This document shows, one piece after another, positions 18,776 to 27,949 of a stretch of DNA of 64,000 bases (the stretch's first letter is position 1; each line of letters starts with the position of its first letter). The notes under the pieces were generated by a model. It did no database searches. It was not told where the DNA came from and was given only the letters and a program-made list of their open reading frames with translations. Where the stretch lies: positions 186,001 to 250,000 of the forward strand of contig NZ_JACVOT010000001.1 of the NCBI RefSeq assembly GCF_018882285.1. The letters run 5' to 3'. Source of the stretch: Polynucleobacter sp. AM-26B4. GTDB lineage: Bacteria > Pseudomonadota > Gammaproteobacteria > Burkholderiales > Burkholderiaceae. The position numbers were made by a program, and so were the translations under genes.

Positions 18776-20221
18776 TCACAAACCCGTGTGGGCAGCAACG
18801 AAGTCTTTCACTTGATGAACATCTGCCGGCATATCAACAACACGCTGAGGCTTATTCTCAATACCAATGAACGATGCTGGGCGATCAGGTGTTCGGCCAA
18901 TCGCTTCTTCGATGGTTTCGGCAAACTTGATCGGCAGCGCTGTTTCCAAAACCAGCATAGGAACATTGCTTTGTAGATTTTCACGGGCAACTTTGACGCC
19001 ATCCGCTGTGTGTGTATCGATTAAAACCTTGTACTTGGCATGAATGTCTCTGATCGTGTCTAGACGATTGAGGTGCGTGCTCTTGCCAGAAACAAAGCCA
19101 TATTGAGCAATGTTTTTATAAGCAGGGTCTTGTGATAAATCAAAACCACCCTTGGTTTCAACATCCTTGAACATTTGCGCAGTTTTTACAGCATCACGAC
19201 CCATCAAGTCGTAGATAAAGCGTTCAAAATTACTTGCCTTTGAAATATCCATTGACGGGCTGGTGGTGTGGAAGGTCTCAGCAGATTTACGTGCTCTGTA
19301 AACACCTGTTTTAAAGAATTCATCTAAAACATCATTCTCATTAGTAGCCACAACCAATTTTTCGATTGGCAAGCCCATCATGCGTGCGATATGACCAGCG
19401 CAAACGTTACCGAAGTTACCTGAAGGCACGCAGAATGAAACCTTCTCTGTGCTGTTTTTGGTGGCCAATAAATAACCTTGGAAGTAATAAACAACTTGAG
19501 CTACCACTCGGGCCCAATTGATTGAATTAACCGTGCCAATTTTTTGACGGGCTTTGAATTCATGATCATTGCTAACCGCTTTAACAATGTCTTGAGCATC
19601 ATCAAAAACACCATCAATGGCAATGTTGTAAATATTTTCATCTTGCAAGGAATACATCTGGGCCACTTGGAAAGCACTCATCTTTCCTTTTGGTGAGAGC
19701 ATGAAAACGCGCACACCTTTTTTACCGCGCATCGCGTACTCAGCAGCACTGCCAGTGTCACCTGAAGTGGCACCCAAGATATTCAATTCTTGACCTTGCT
19801 TATTCAAGGTGTACTCAAATAAGTTACCCAACAACTGCATGGCCATGTCTTTGAATGCAAGCGTTGGACCATTCGACAAACTCAACAAACCAAAGCGAGT
19901 ACCCTGCTCATCACCCAACCAATGAATCGGTGTAACGTCTTTTGCCGAATCATCAGCACGGCCATTGCAATAAACCTCAGCTGTGTAAGTTTTTCTAACC
20001 AGAGCTCTGAGGTCTTCCTGAGGGATGTCATCGCAATAGAGGCTTAACACTTCAAATGCTAAATCAGCGTAAGACAATCCTCGCCAAGCATCCAGCTGTG
20101 CCGGTGTGACCTGAGGGTATTTAACAGGCAAATACAAACCTCCATCAGCAGCCAAGCCACCTAGAAGGATTTCTGAAAATGTTTGATGGGCGTTATGACC
20201 ACGGGTTGAAATGTAGTGCAT
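18776..20221 (-). CDS. thrC: Threonine synthase
   Basis: PLP enzyme converting O-phosphohomoserine to threonine. The 481 residues place it in the longer (type 2) class. Visible are the N-terminal YISTRGHNAHQTFSEILLGGLAADGGLYLP, the PLP lysine in NGPTLAFKDMAMQLLG, GATSGDTGSAAEYAMRG and FCVPSGNFGNVCAGHIA. It follows hom by 12 bases, giving the last two dedicated steps of threonine synthesis here apart from the kinase thrB, which is not in the window. Confidence 0.97.
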   Translation of the reverse strand: MHYISTRGHNAHQTFSEILLGGLAADGGLYLPVKYPQVTPAQLDAWRGLSYADLAFEVLSLYCDDIPQEDLRALVRKTYTAEVYCNGRADDSAKDVTPIHWLGDEQGTRFGLLSLSNGPTLAFKDMAMQLLGNLFEYTLNKQGQELNILGATSGDTGSAAEYAMRGKKGVRVFMLSPKGKMSAFQVAQMYSLQDENIYNIAIDGVFDDAQDIVKAVSNDHEFKARQKIGTVNSINWARVVAQVVYYFQGYLLATKNSTEKVSFCVPSGNFGNVCAGHIARMMGLPIEKLVVATNENDVLDEFFKTGVYRARKSAETFHTTSPSMDISKASNFERFIYDLMGRDAVKTAQMFKDVETKGGFDLSQDPAYKNIAQYGFVSGKSTHLNRLDTIRDIHAKYKVLIDTHTADGVKVARENLQSNVPMLVLETALPIKFAETIEEAIGRTPDRPASFIGIENKPQRVVDMPADVHQVKDFVAAHTGL

Positions 20222-20233
20222 TGCGTAATTTAA

Positions 20234-21544
20234 TTAACTTAAGTTTTCTAAACGAATTTTTGTGACTGAACCTTCAACAGTTTTCAGAGCCTCAACCTTG
20301 GCAATAGCAGCCAAAATATTTTTCTCTTTGGTCTCATGTGTCAACATGATGAGATCGGTTTGGTTTTCACCATCGCCTGCTTCACGTTGCAACATGGCAT
20401 CAATTGAAATGCTGTTGTCCGCCAAAATACGGGTGATGTCAGCCAAGACTCCTGTGACGTCTGCAACACGCAAACGCAAGTAGTAGCTCGTTGTAATTTC
20501 ACCCATTGGCATGATGGTCGTATTGACCATTGAACCAGGTTGGAATGCCAAATGTGGCACACGGTGTTCTGGATCAGCTGTTTGTAAACGGGCCACATCG
20601 ACCAAGTCGGCAATCACTGCAGAGGCCGTTGGCTCTGCGCCAGCACCCTTACCGTAATACAGCGTTGTTCCGACAGCATCACCCATCACCTGAACTGCAT
20701 TCATGGCACCTTCAACGTTGGCAATCAAACGTTTTGTTGGAATCAAGGTTGGATGAACACGCAACTCAATGCCGTCTTTGGTTTTTTTGGTGATACCCAA
20801 TAGCTTGATGCGATAACCCAATTGCTCAGCATATTTAATATCTATTGCTGAAAGTTTGGTGATACCTTCTACGTGAGCCTTATCAAATTGCATCGGAATA
20901 CCAAACGCAATCGCACTCATGATGGTGGCCTTGTGAGCAGCATCAACACCTTCAATATCAAAAGTAGGATCTGCCTCGGCATAACCTAAGCGTTGAGCTT
21001 CTTTTAGAACAACATCAAAGTCCAAACCTTTGTCACGCATCTCAGACAAAATGAAATTAGTCGTGCCATTGATGATGCCGGCAATCCATTCAATCCGGTT
21101 GGCCGTCAAACCTTCACGCAAAGCCTTGATGATTGGAATACCACCAGCAACAGCAGCTTCAAAGTTAACGGTCACGCCCTTGGCTTGAGCGGCAGCAAAA
21201 ATCTCATTTCCATGCACAGCCAATAGTGCTTTGTTTGCTGTCACCACGTGCTTGCCGTTATTGATAGCTGCCAAAACCAATTCTTTAGCGATGCCATAAC
21301 CACCAATCAACTCAACCACCACGTCAATTTCAGGGTCATTCACAACTTGCTTGGCATCTCCCACCACTTTGGCGCGGCCTTTGACCAACTCTTCAGCGCG
21401 CTTGGTATCGAGGTCGGCAACTGTGTGGATCTTGATACCACGACCAGCGCGGCGGGTGATTTCCTCTTGGTTGCGTTCAAGCACATTGAACACACCACCG
21501 CCAACAGTACCGATGCCTAGAAGGCCAACTTGAATAGGTTTCAT
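20234..21544 (-). CDS. hom: Homoserine dehydrogenase
   Basis: NAD(P)-dependent reduction of aspartate semialdehyde to homoserine. The 436 residues have the Rossmann start VGLLGIGTVGGGVF, VTANKALLAVHG, the catalytic region AAVAGGIPIIKALREGLTANRI, GYAEADPTFDIEGVDAAHK, and a C-terminal ACT domain (about 350-436) that should sense threonine. The aspartokinase domain is absent, so this is the monofunctional form. Downstream of alaA by 84 bases. Confidence 0.97.
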   Translation of the reverse strand: MKPIQVGLLGIGTVGGGVFNVLERNQEEITRRAGRGIKIHTVADLDTKRAEELVKGRAKVVGDAKQVVNDPEIDVVVELIGGYGIAKELVLAAINNGKHVVTANKALLAVHGNEIFAAAQAKGVTVNFEAAVAGGIPIIKALREGLTANRIEWIAGIINGTTNFILSEMRDKGLDFDVVLKEAQRLGYAEADPTFDIEGVDAAHKATIMSAIAFGIPMQFDKAHVEGITKLSAIDIKYAEQLGYRIKLLGITKKTKDGIELRVHPTLIPTKRLIANVEGAMNAVQVMGDAVGTTLYYGKGAGAEPTASAVIADLVDVARLQTADPEHRVPHLAFQPGSMVNTTIMPMGEITTSYYLRLRVADVTGVLADITRILADNSISIDAMLQREAGDGENQTDLIMLTHETKEKNILAAIAKVEALKTVEGSVTKIRLENLS

Positions 21545-21628
21545 AACTAAAAACTCTTACTTAATTAAAGGTGAAAATAAAATTTAGTGCTGCTTATTTT
21601 TTACTGCTGATATCTGCAAAAGAATGGC

Positions 21629-22867
21629 TTACTTTTTGCCGTACTTTTGGCGATAACGCTCCAAGAACTTGGCAAGCCTTGCAATTGCCTCACGCAAGAC
21701 ATCTTCATGCGGCAAGAAAACAATTCTGAAGTGATCTGGCTTGGGCCAATTAAAGCCACTGCCCTGCACCAATAAAACTTTTTCTTCGCGCAATAAGTTT
21801 GCAATGAATTCTTGATCATTCTCGATTGGATACATCTCAAAATCCAACTTAGGGAACAAATACAAAGCTGCTTTTGGTTTAACGCAAGTCACGCCCGGTA
21901 TTTTTGTGACCAATTCCCAAGCAAGATCTCGTTGACGGCGCAAACGTCCGCCCTCTGCAACCAAGTCATCAATGCTTTGATATCCGCCCAATGCCGTCTG
22001 AATAGCGTTTTGACCAGGGACGTTAGCGCACAAGCGCATGGATGAAAGCATATTCAAGCCTTCGATGTAATCTTTAGCGCCGCTTTTATCGCCTGACACC
22101 ACCATCCAGCCAGAGCGATAGCCACAGGCACGGTAATTTTTAGACAAGCCATTGAATGTCACAGTCACAACATCAGTTGATAAAGCACCAATCGATGTGT
22201 GCTTTTCACCATCGAACAAAGTCTTATCGTAAATCTCATCAGCAAAAATAATCAAGCCATGTTCACGGGCCAAAGCAATGATCTGTTTTAGAACGTCATC
22301 ACCATACAAAGCACCTGTTGGATTGTTTGGGTTGATCACCACAATCGCTTTGGTCTTAGGCGTGATTTTTGCTTTGATATCAGCAATGTCTGGAGACCAC
22401 TCTTGAGCCTCATCACACAAGTAATGCTTAGGTGTTCCGCCTGAAAGACTGACCGCTGCTGTCCATAGAGGATAGTCAGGTGCTGGCACCAAAACTTCAT
22501 CGCCAACGTTCAACAAAGCATTCATGGCTAAAACGATTAGTTCTGAAACGCCATTGCCCGTATAAATGTCATCCAGGGTCACGCCTTGAATGCCTTTTTC
22601 TTGGCAGTAATGCATGATGGCTTTGCGTGCTGAAAAAATTCCCTTGGAATCTGAGTAAGCAGCTGAATTAGGTAGATTGCGAATCATGTCCAACTGAATC
22701 TCTTCAGGAGGGTCAAAGCCAAAAACACCCACATTACCAATATTCAACTTGATAATTTTCTGGCCTTCTTCCTCCATCTGTTGAGCGAGCTCAAGAACGG
22801 GTCCACGTATGTCGTAACAAACGTTATTTAATTTGGAGGATTTTTTAATTTCTTTCACAATAATCAC
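21629..22867 (-). CDS. alaA: AlaA-type alanine/valine aminotransferase (class I, PLP)
   Basis: Makes alanine from pyruvate with glutamate. The 412 residues show the AlaA-type N-terminus YDIRGPVLELAQQMEEEGQKIIKLNIGN, YTGNGVSELI, PAPDYPLWTAAVSLSGG, INPNNPTGALY, the PLP-lysine segment FNGLSKNYRACGYRSGWMV and the C-terminal HFRIVFLPHEDVLREAI. It heads the alaA-hom-thrC-mobB run and is divergent from the Mth938-like gene. The first ten residues are basic and poorly conserved, so the start could be a few codons later. Confidence 0.9.
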   Translation of the reverse strand: MIIVKEIKKSSKLNNVCYDIRGPVLELAQQMEEEGQKIIKLNIGNVGVFGFDPPEEIQLDMIRNLPNSAAYSDSKGIFSARKAIMHYCQEKGIQGVTLDDIYTGNGVSELIVLAMNALLNVGDEVLVPAPDYPLWTAAVSLSGGTPKHYLCDEAQEWSPDIADIKAKITPKTKAIVVINPNNPTGALYGDDVLKQIIALAREHGLIIFADEIYDKTLFDGEKHTSIGALSTDVVTVTFNGLSKNYRACGYRSGWMVVSGDKSGAKDYIEGLNMLSSMRLCANVPGQNAIQTALGGYQSIDDLVAEGGRLRRQRDLAWELVTKIPGVTCVKPKAALYLFPKLDFEMYPIENDQEFIANLLREEKVLLVQGSGFNWPKPDHFRIVFLPHEDVLREAIARLAKFLERYRQKYGKK

Positions 22868-22946
22868 TTAGAAACCAATAGGAATACTATAAAGTCTTAA
22901 TTTATCTATAATTTTGTAATTATGACAGAGCCTGAGGCGATTTAAC

Positions 22947-23321
22947 GTGAAACTACAACCGGATAAGCAGCCCTCTCTGAACACGGTTTCAGCCTACGGC
23001 CCCGATTACATCGAAATCAACGCTCAGCGTTACACAAATTCTTTGCTTTTATCCCCAGAAAGCCCAGTAATTGAATGGTCTTGCACCCGTTTTGAGGACA
23101 TCAAAACCGAGGATTTTGAACAAATTGCCAAGCTAGAGCCCGCGGTGGTTATTTTCGGTAGTGGCCAGCGGATTCGCTTCCCTCAACCAGCCCTGATTGC
23201 CCCCTTGATTGCCCGCAATATTGGTCTAGAGACCATGGATTTACAGGCTGCCTGTCGCACTTATAACGTGCTCATGGCTGAGGGCAGGAAAGTTGTAGCA
23301 GCTTTATTGATTGAAAAGTGA
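22947..23321 (+). CDS. Mth938-like/NDUFAF3-like protein (DUF498)
   Basis: The 124 residues form the single Mth938-like domain: YGPDYIEINAQRYTNSLLLSPE, VVIFGSGQRIRFPQ, IARNIGLETMDLQAACRTYNVLMAEGRKVVAALLI. The mitochondrial relative NDUFAF3 helps assemble respiratory complex I; the bacterial role is not established. Single small cytoplasmic protein, followed by bcp on the same strand. Confidence 0.85.
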   Translation: MKLQPDKQPSLNTVSAYGPDYIEINAQRYTNSLLLSPESPVIEWSCTRFEDIKTEDFEQIAKLEPAVVIFGSGQRIRFPQPALIAPLIARNIGLETMDLQAACRTYNVLMAEGRKVVAALLIEK

Positions 23322-23398
23322 GTAAAAAAATCGACTTTTTAAATAAGTCTGATATAAATATGCTTAAAAGCAGCATAAATAATAAAACTGGAGACTTA

Positions 23399-23863
23399 AT
23401 GAGCGTAGTACTTGGTAAACCAATCCCCTACTTTGAGATTCCAGCAACCAGCGGTCTGGTTTTCACTCCAACCGCTTGTCAGGGTCGCAAAGTGGTCATG
23501 TATTTCTATCCCAAAGACTCAACCCCTGGTTGCACGGTTGAATCCATGGAGTTCAGAGATGCGATTGATGATTTCACCAAAGCCAATACTTTGATCGTCG
23601 GAATCTCAAGAGATAACCTTAAGTCACACGAGAACTTCAAGAGAAAGATTGAACTGCCTTTTGAGTTGTTGGCTGATACCGAAGAAACCCTTTGCCAAAT
23701 GTTCGGCGTTATGAAAATGAAGAACATGTATGGCAAGCAAGTTCGCGGCATCGAACGCAGCACATTCCTGATTGATGAGGAAGGCGTTTTACGTCACGAA
23801 TGGCGCGGCCTTAAGATTCCAGGACACGTTCAAGATGTTTTGAAAGCTGCCATCGATTTATGA
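23399..23863 (+). CDS. bcp: Thioredoxin-dependent peroxiredoxin (Bcp/PrxQ)
   Basis: Thiol peroxidase of 154 residues that detoxifies hydroperoxides. MYFYPKDSTPGCTVESMEFRD carries the peroxidatic cysteine. The usual second cysteine five residues later (CTxExxxF/C type) is not present here; the only other cysteine, in EETLCQMFGV, is far away, so the resolving mechanism may be 1-Cys-like. The ATG at 23399 is chosen because it has a good ribosome site (GGAG) and starts with the family sequence. An in-frame start at 23318 would add 27 residues of unrelated, AT-rich translation over what looks like a promoter. Confidence 0.92.
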   Translation: MSVVLGKPIPYFEIPATSGLVFTPTACQGRKVVMYFYPKDSTPGCTVESMEFRDAIDDFTKANTLIVGISRDNLKSHENFKRKIELPFELLADTEETLCQMFGVMKMKNMYGKQVRGIERSTFLIDEEGVLRHEWRGLKIPGHVQDVLKAAIDL

Positions 23864-23927
23864 TTGCAATGTCACAAAAACTAGGATAAGTTATCACTTA
23901 GATGCACAAAAATACATTTACCTTATC

Positions 23928-23965
23928 AACCGCCCAACCACCAGGTAGGCGGTTTTTTCTTTTTT
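23928..23965 (+). terminator. Intrinsic terminator of bcp
   Basis: AACCGCC (23928-23934) pairs with GGCGGTT (23948-23954), followed by a long T-rich run. Located about 65 bases after the bcp stop and just before the PhoH gene's ribosome site. Confidence 0.85.
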
Positions 23966-23979
23966 AGGAGACCTCCGGA

Positions 23980-25659
23980 ATGCCTCTGCCACCAATCCCC
24001 ACACAAGCAGCAGATAAAGTAAACATCAGCCGTCAACCAAAAGCAGAGTTAAAGAAACGTCCAAAAAGAATTGAAATTGAAGAAGTAGATGAAGTAACAG
24101 AATTAGTCGAGAGTTCTGTCAGTCTAGATCTAGAGACCGATGACTCTCAATCATTGGCAGACATTGCCATTGAAAAAATGCGTGCGCCGAGTAAGTCCAG
24201 CAAGAAAACATCAGCGCCAACAGCGAAGAGCTCAACACGTGTTAGAAAAATACCTGATGACGGCATCATTCGCTTGTTTGTTCTTGATACAAACGTGTTG
24301 ATGCATGATCCCTCAGCCCTCTTCCGCTTCGAAGAGCACGATGTTTATCTGCCAATGATGACGCTTGAAGAATTAGATAACCACAAAAAGGGCATGAGTG
24401 AAGTTGCTCGCAATGCCCGAACTGTGAGCCGCTCGCTCGATCAGTTAGTAGCAAATACCAGCGGCGTTTTAGAGGAAGGCATTCCTCTGAATAAATTAGG
24501 CAATAAAGACGCCACAGGTAGCTTGTATTTCCAAATCGAGCTCAACAGCATCACCCTGCCCGATGGCCTACCCACCGGTAAAGCTGACAACATGATTCTG
24601 GGTGTTGTGCGAGAGCTTCAACAAAGTCGCAAAGATCGACAAGTGGTGTTGGTATCAAAAGATATCAATATGCGCATCAAGGCCCGCGCCTTAGGTTTGC
24701 CAGCAGAAGATTACTTCAACGACCAAGTGCTTGAAGACCGTGACTTGATGTACGCAGGAATACTTCAGTTGCCAGTGGATTTTTGGCCAAAACATGGCAA
24801 AGACATGGAAAGCTGGAGCGATGCAAAATCAGGCACGATGTTCTATCGAGTCACTGGTCCAACGGTTGCTCACATGATGGTCAATCAGTTTGTCTATCAG
24901 GAAAACTCTGATGGCGGAACTCCCTTTTATGCTCAAGTCAGAGAAGTACAAGGACGAACTGCACTTCTTCAAACTTTGCGAGATTTTTCTCATCAAAAGA
25001 ACAATGTTTGGAGCATCACAGCACGCAATCGCGAACAAAATTTTGCGATGAACTTGCTCATGAATCCTGATATTGATTTTGTTACTTTATTGGGTCAAGC
25101 TGGTACAGGTAAAACTCTATTGGCTCTGGCTGCAGCCCTTGAGCAAGTGTTGGATAGCAAGCGCTACAACGAAATCATCATCACCCGTGCCACAGTTCCG
25201 GTTGGCGAAGACATTGGATTCTTACCAGGCACTGAAGAAGAAAAGATGCAGCCATGGATGGGCGCTTTTGATGACAACTTGGAAGTGCTTCATCGCAATG
25301 AAGATGGCGCTGGCGAATGGGGTCGAGCAGCAACGCAAGAATTGATCCGCTCCAGAATCAAAGTGAAGAGTATGAACTTCATGCGTGGCCGCACGTTTGT
25401 GAGCAAGTTTTTGATCATTGATGAAGCACAAAACTTAACTCCTAAACAGATGAAGACTTTGGTGACTCGTGCAGGTCCTGGAACCAAAATCGTTTGCTTG
25501 GGTAACATCGCTCAGATTGATACACCTTACCTCACAGAGGGTTCATCAGGCCTGACTTATGTTGTGGATCGTTTCAAAGGTTGGCGTCACAGCGGTCACG
25601 TGACTCTGGCACGCGGAGAACGTTCACGTCTTGCGGATCATGCAGCAGACGCTCTTTAA
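23980..25659 (+). CDS. PIN-PhoH fusion ATPase (PhoH2-type)
   Basis: A 559-residue protein with three parts. Residues 1-95 are a Lys/Glu/Ser-rich, probably disordered leader. Residues about 98-230 are a PIN nuclease domain: FVLDTNVLMHDPSALFRFEEH, MMTLEELDNHKKG, and a late acidic DINMRIKA. Residues about 330-559 are a PhoH ATPase: LLGQAGTGKTLLALAAALEQV, ITRATVPVGEDIGFLPGTEEEKM, FLIIDEAQNLTPKQ and a final ARGERSRLADHAADAL. The PhoH2 family is described as an RNA helicase/RNase. A GGAG ribosome site precedes the ATG. A strong terminator follows the stop. Confidence 0.93.
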   Translation: MPLPPIPTQAADKVNISRQPKAELKKRPKRIEIEEVDEVTELVESSVSLDLETDDSQSLADIAIEKMRAPSKSSKKTSAPTAKSSTRVRKIPDDGIIRLFVLDTNVLMHDPSALFRFEEHDVYLPMMTLEELDNHKKGMSEVARNARTVSRSLDQLVANTSGVLEEGIPLNKLGNKDATGSLYFQIELNSITLPDGLPTGKADNMILGVVRELQQSRKDRQVVLVSKDINMRIKARALGLPAEDYFNDQVLEDRDLMYAGILQLPVDFWPKHGKDMESWSDAKSGTMFYRVTGPTVAHMMVNQFVYQENSDGGTPFYAQVREVQGRTALLQTLRDFSHQKNNVWSITARNREQNFAMNLLMNPDIDFVTLLGQAGTGKTLLALAAALEQVLDSKRYNEIIITRATVPVGEDIGFLPGTEEEKMQPWMGAFDDNLEVLHRNEDGAGEWGRAATQELIRSRIKVKSMNFMRGRTFVSKFLIIDEAQNLTPKQMKTLVTRAGPGTKIVCLGNIAQIDTPYLTEGSSGLTYVVDRFKGWRHSGHVTLARGERSRLADHAADAL

Positions 25660-26203
25660 TCAATCATGGCTTAAGAAGGCGAGGAAGTTCTCGCCTTCTT
25701 TTTCATTGAGCTTTGAACAAAGTAAAAGAAGCTTATTGATATTTGGTGGCTGCAGCATTTTGACTGCGTGCGCCAGCTTGCCGAGATTTTCATCGCTGCC
25801 TGATTTTGATCAAGAGGTCAGCGCTGGCCTTGAGGATATTTCAATTGCTGCGATTGGCTTGGTAGGCATCCCTTATCGCTATGGTGGCAACACCCCTAAA
25901 AGCGGTTTTGATTGCAGCGGTTTGATTGGCTATGTTTATAAGAATGCTGCCAACAAACAAATGCCTCGCACCACCGATGAAATTGGCAAAATTGGTCAAT
26001 CCTTGGGCAATAAAACTCCCGCCCCAGGTGACTTGGTATTTTTTAATACCCAAGGCGGTCCACATTCACATGTTGGTATTTATGTGGGTAAAGGACGTTT
26101 TGTGCATGCCCCTTCAAAAGGTGGCACTGTGCGCTTAGAAAAAATCACATCGTCTTATTGGTCCAACAGATACACCGAGGCCAGACGAGTCGTACAAAGA
26201 TAA
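25640..26203 (+). CDS. NlpC/P60 cell-wall hydrolase, probable lipoprotein
   Basis: Peptidoglycan peptide endopeptidase. The NlpC/P60 domain shows IPYRYGGNTPKSGFDCSGLIGYVY (catalytic Cys), PAPGDLVFFNTQGGPHSHVGIYVGKGRFVHAPSKGG (catalytic His) and RYTEARRVV. Before it is a lipoprotein signal, KRSLLIFGGCSILTAC, with lipobox LTAC. The start is uncertain: the ATG used here lies inside phoH and puts about 30 residues before the signal peptide; that stretch is encoded by the phoH terminator hairpin. A TTG at 25706 would give an ordinary signal peptide right after the hairpin. A second NlpC/P60 gene lies at 58814-59428. Confidence 0.82.
   Translation: MQQTLFNQSWLKKARKFSPSFSLSFEQSKRSLLIFGGCSILTACASLPRFSSLPDFDQEVSAGLEDISIAAIGLVGIPYRYGGNTPKSGFDCSGLIGYVYKNAANKQMPRTTDEIGKIGQSLGNKTPAPGDLVFFNTQGGPHSHVGIYVGKGRFVHAPSKGGTVRLEKITSSYWSNRYTEARRVVQR
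25673..25703 (+). terminator. Intrinsic terminator of phoH, within the next reading frame
   Basis: A perfect 11-base stem (25673-25683 with 25690-25700), loop of 6, then further T bases. It begins 14 bases after the phoH stop codon and lies in the N-terminal codons of the longest NlpC/P60 frame. Confidence 0.75.
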
Positions 26204-26217
26204 TTAGCATCATTCAT

Positions 26218-26249
26218 AAAAAAAGCCTGATCGATGATCAGGCTTTTTT
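26218..26249. terminator. Bidirectional terminator between the NlpC/P60 gene and pit
   Basis: GCCTGATC (26225-26232) pairs with GATCAGGC (26236-26243). A-runs on the left and T-runs on the right allow it to work for both convergent transcripts. Confidence 0.87.
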
Positions 26250-26277
26250 GTTGAGATATTTTCTTTGCGTTTTAATC

Positions 26278-27288
26278 TTAGAGAATTTGTTTGCCAACCC
26301 ACCATGCAGCAGCAGCCATCAAGCCTGATGCTGGAATTGTCAAAACCCAAGCCCAAACAATGCTACCAGCCAATCCCCAACGGACAGATGACATACGACG
26401 CGCAGAGCCTACGCCAACAATTGCTCCAGTGATCGTATGCGTGGTTGATACTGGAATACCTAAAGCGCCAGCCATGAACAAGGTCATAGCACCGCCAGTT
26501 TCAGCACAGAATCCACCAAATGGTTTTAACTTGGTGATTTTTTGACCCATGGTTTTAACAATGCGCCAGCCACCAAACAAAGTACCTAAACCAATCGCCA
26601 CATAACAAGAAACGATCACCCAAGTTGGAGGTGATGAATCGGTTGTTGACATGTATCCACCAGTTAACAACAGCAACCAAATAATACCGATGGTTTTTTG
26701 AGCATCATTGCCGCCATGACCCAAGCTGTACATTGATGCAGAGACCAATTGCAATCTCCTGAACCAGCGATCAACGTGGGCTGGTGACATTCTGAAACAA
26801 AGCCAAGAGAACAAGAGCATCAACAAGGATCCCAATATAAAACCCATCAAAGGAGAAACCAAGATAAATGCAACCGTTTTAAGCACGCCAGCAGTGATTA
26901 ATGCTGTTGGACCAGACTTTGCCAATGCTGCACCGACCAAGCCACCAATCAAAGCGTGAGATGAGCTTGAAGGAATACCGCCCCACCAAGTGATAATGTT
27001 CCAGGCAATTGCGCCAACCAAAGCCCCAAAAATCACATAGTGATCAACAATCGATGGGTCAATTGTGCCCTTGCCGACCGTGGCAGCCACTTTAAGCTGA
27101 AATACCAAGATAGCAATAAAGTTAAAAAATGCGGCCATAGCAACTGCATGCTGTGGCTTTAAAACCCCAGTCGATACAACTGTTGCAATTGAATTGGCTG
27201 CATCATGGAAGCCATTCATAAAATCGAATAGCAAGGCCAAGCCCACCAATAAGGCCACAACCCAAATACTCATTTCCACTGGAGTCAT
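26278..27288 (-). CDS. pit: Low-affinity inorganic phosphate transporter (Pit family)
   Basis: Proton-coupled phosphate carrier of the inner membrane, 336 residues, about ten hydrophobic segments. The two family repeats are visible as FDFMNGFHDAANSIATVVSTGVL near the N-terminus and SLGHGGNDAQKTIGI in the second half, with GIPVSTTHTITGAIVGVG near the end. The start ATG shares one base with the stop codon of the DUF47 gene (TAATG), a sign of tight coupling. Confidence 0.94.
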   Translation of the reverse strand: MTPVEMSIWVVALLVGLALLFDFMNGFHDAANSIATVVSTGVLKPQHAVAMAAFFNFIAILVFQLKVAATVGKGTIDPSIVDHYVIFGALVGAIAWNIITWWGGIPSSSSHALIGGLVGAALAKSGPTALITAGVLKTVAFILVSPLMGFILGSLLMLLFSWLCFRMSPAHVDRWFRRLQLVSASMYSLGHGGNDAQKTIGIIWLLLLTGGYMSTTDSSPPTWVIVSCYVAIGLGTLFGGWRIVKTMGQKITKLKPFGGFCAETGGAMTLFMAGALGIPVSTTHTITGAIVGVGSARRMSSVRWGLAGSIVWAWVLTIPASGLMAAAAWWVGKQIL

Positions 27289-27914
27289 TACGCGTTTTCC
27301 AGAACGATGCCTTCAAGGATGTTCGCCACATCCTCACATTTATCAGTGATGGTTTCCAATAATTCGTAAACTGCCTTGAGTTTCATCAAGCGTTTGAAAT
27401 CATTTTCATCACGGAACAACTGAGACAAAGCAGCACGCATCACGCGGTCAGCATCAGACTCAAGCATGTCAATTTCAGTCGAAATTCGCAAAATATCCTT
27501 GGCGTTTTTCATGTCATGCAGCTTGGTTACTGCAGCATTAACTCTTTCGCAACAGGCTTCACAAATTCGGGCTAATTCAACAGCCTCTGGAGTAACTTGA
27601 GTTACATCGTATAGCTGAATAACTTCAGCTACATCTTCCATCAAGTCCAAAATATCATCCATCGTGGTAATCAACTTATGGATTTCATCCCGATCCAATG
27701 GAGTAATGAAGGTCTTATGAAGCAAATCAATGGTTTCGTGGGTAATTTTGTCGGCTTTTTTCTCAGATGCCTGAATAGCACGAGCATGTTCTGGGGCATT
27801 TGGTAAGTCATTGATGAGCTTATAAAGGTCTTTCGACCCTTGAACGCATAGCGCAATGTGTTCGTTGAATAACTCGAAGAAATTCTCTTCTTTAGGCATG
27901 AATCGACCGAGCAT
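27288..27914 (-). CDS. DUF47/PhoU-like Pit accessory protein
   Basis: Predicted all-helical 208-residue cytoplasmic protein of the DUF47 family, distantly like PhoU and normally paired with pit. Visible are the N-terminal MLGRFMPKEENFFELFNEH, a central LDRDEIHKLITTMDDILDLMEDVAE and the C-terminal VYELLETITDKCEDVANILEGIVLENA. I chose the ATG at 27914 since homologues start M(F/L)GRFMP and AAGGA is 5 bases upstream; two in-frame ATGs further upstream overlap an inverted repeat. Confidence 0.88.
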   Translation of the reverse strand: MLGRFMPKEENFFELFNEHIALCVQGSKDLYKLINDLPNAPEHARAIQASEKKADKITHETIDLLHKTFITPLDRDEIHKLITTMDDILDLMEDVAEVIQLYDVTQVTPEAVELARICEACCERVNAAVTKLHDMKNAKDILRISTEIDMLESDADRVMRAALSQLFRDENDFKRLMKLKAVYELLETITDKCEDVANILEGIVLENA

Positions 27915-27931
27915 AGACATCCTTATATGAC

Positions 27932-27949
27932 ATGACACAAAAGTGTCAT
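27932..27949. repeat. Inverted repeat before the DUF47-pit pair
   Basis: ATGACAC and GTGTCAT (27932-27938, 27943-27949) flank AAAA, about 18-35 bases before the DUF47 start. The half-site GTGTCAT resembles one arm of a Pho box, but the direct 11-base spacing typical for PhoB is not present. Possible operator or weak hairpin; function unknown. Confidence 0.3.

Noticed and set aside
23318-23398. 27-residue N-terminal extension of Bcp
   Set aside because: AT-rich, not conserved in the family, and the ATG at 23399 has the good ribosome site; the region is more likely a promoter.
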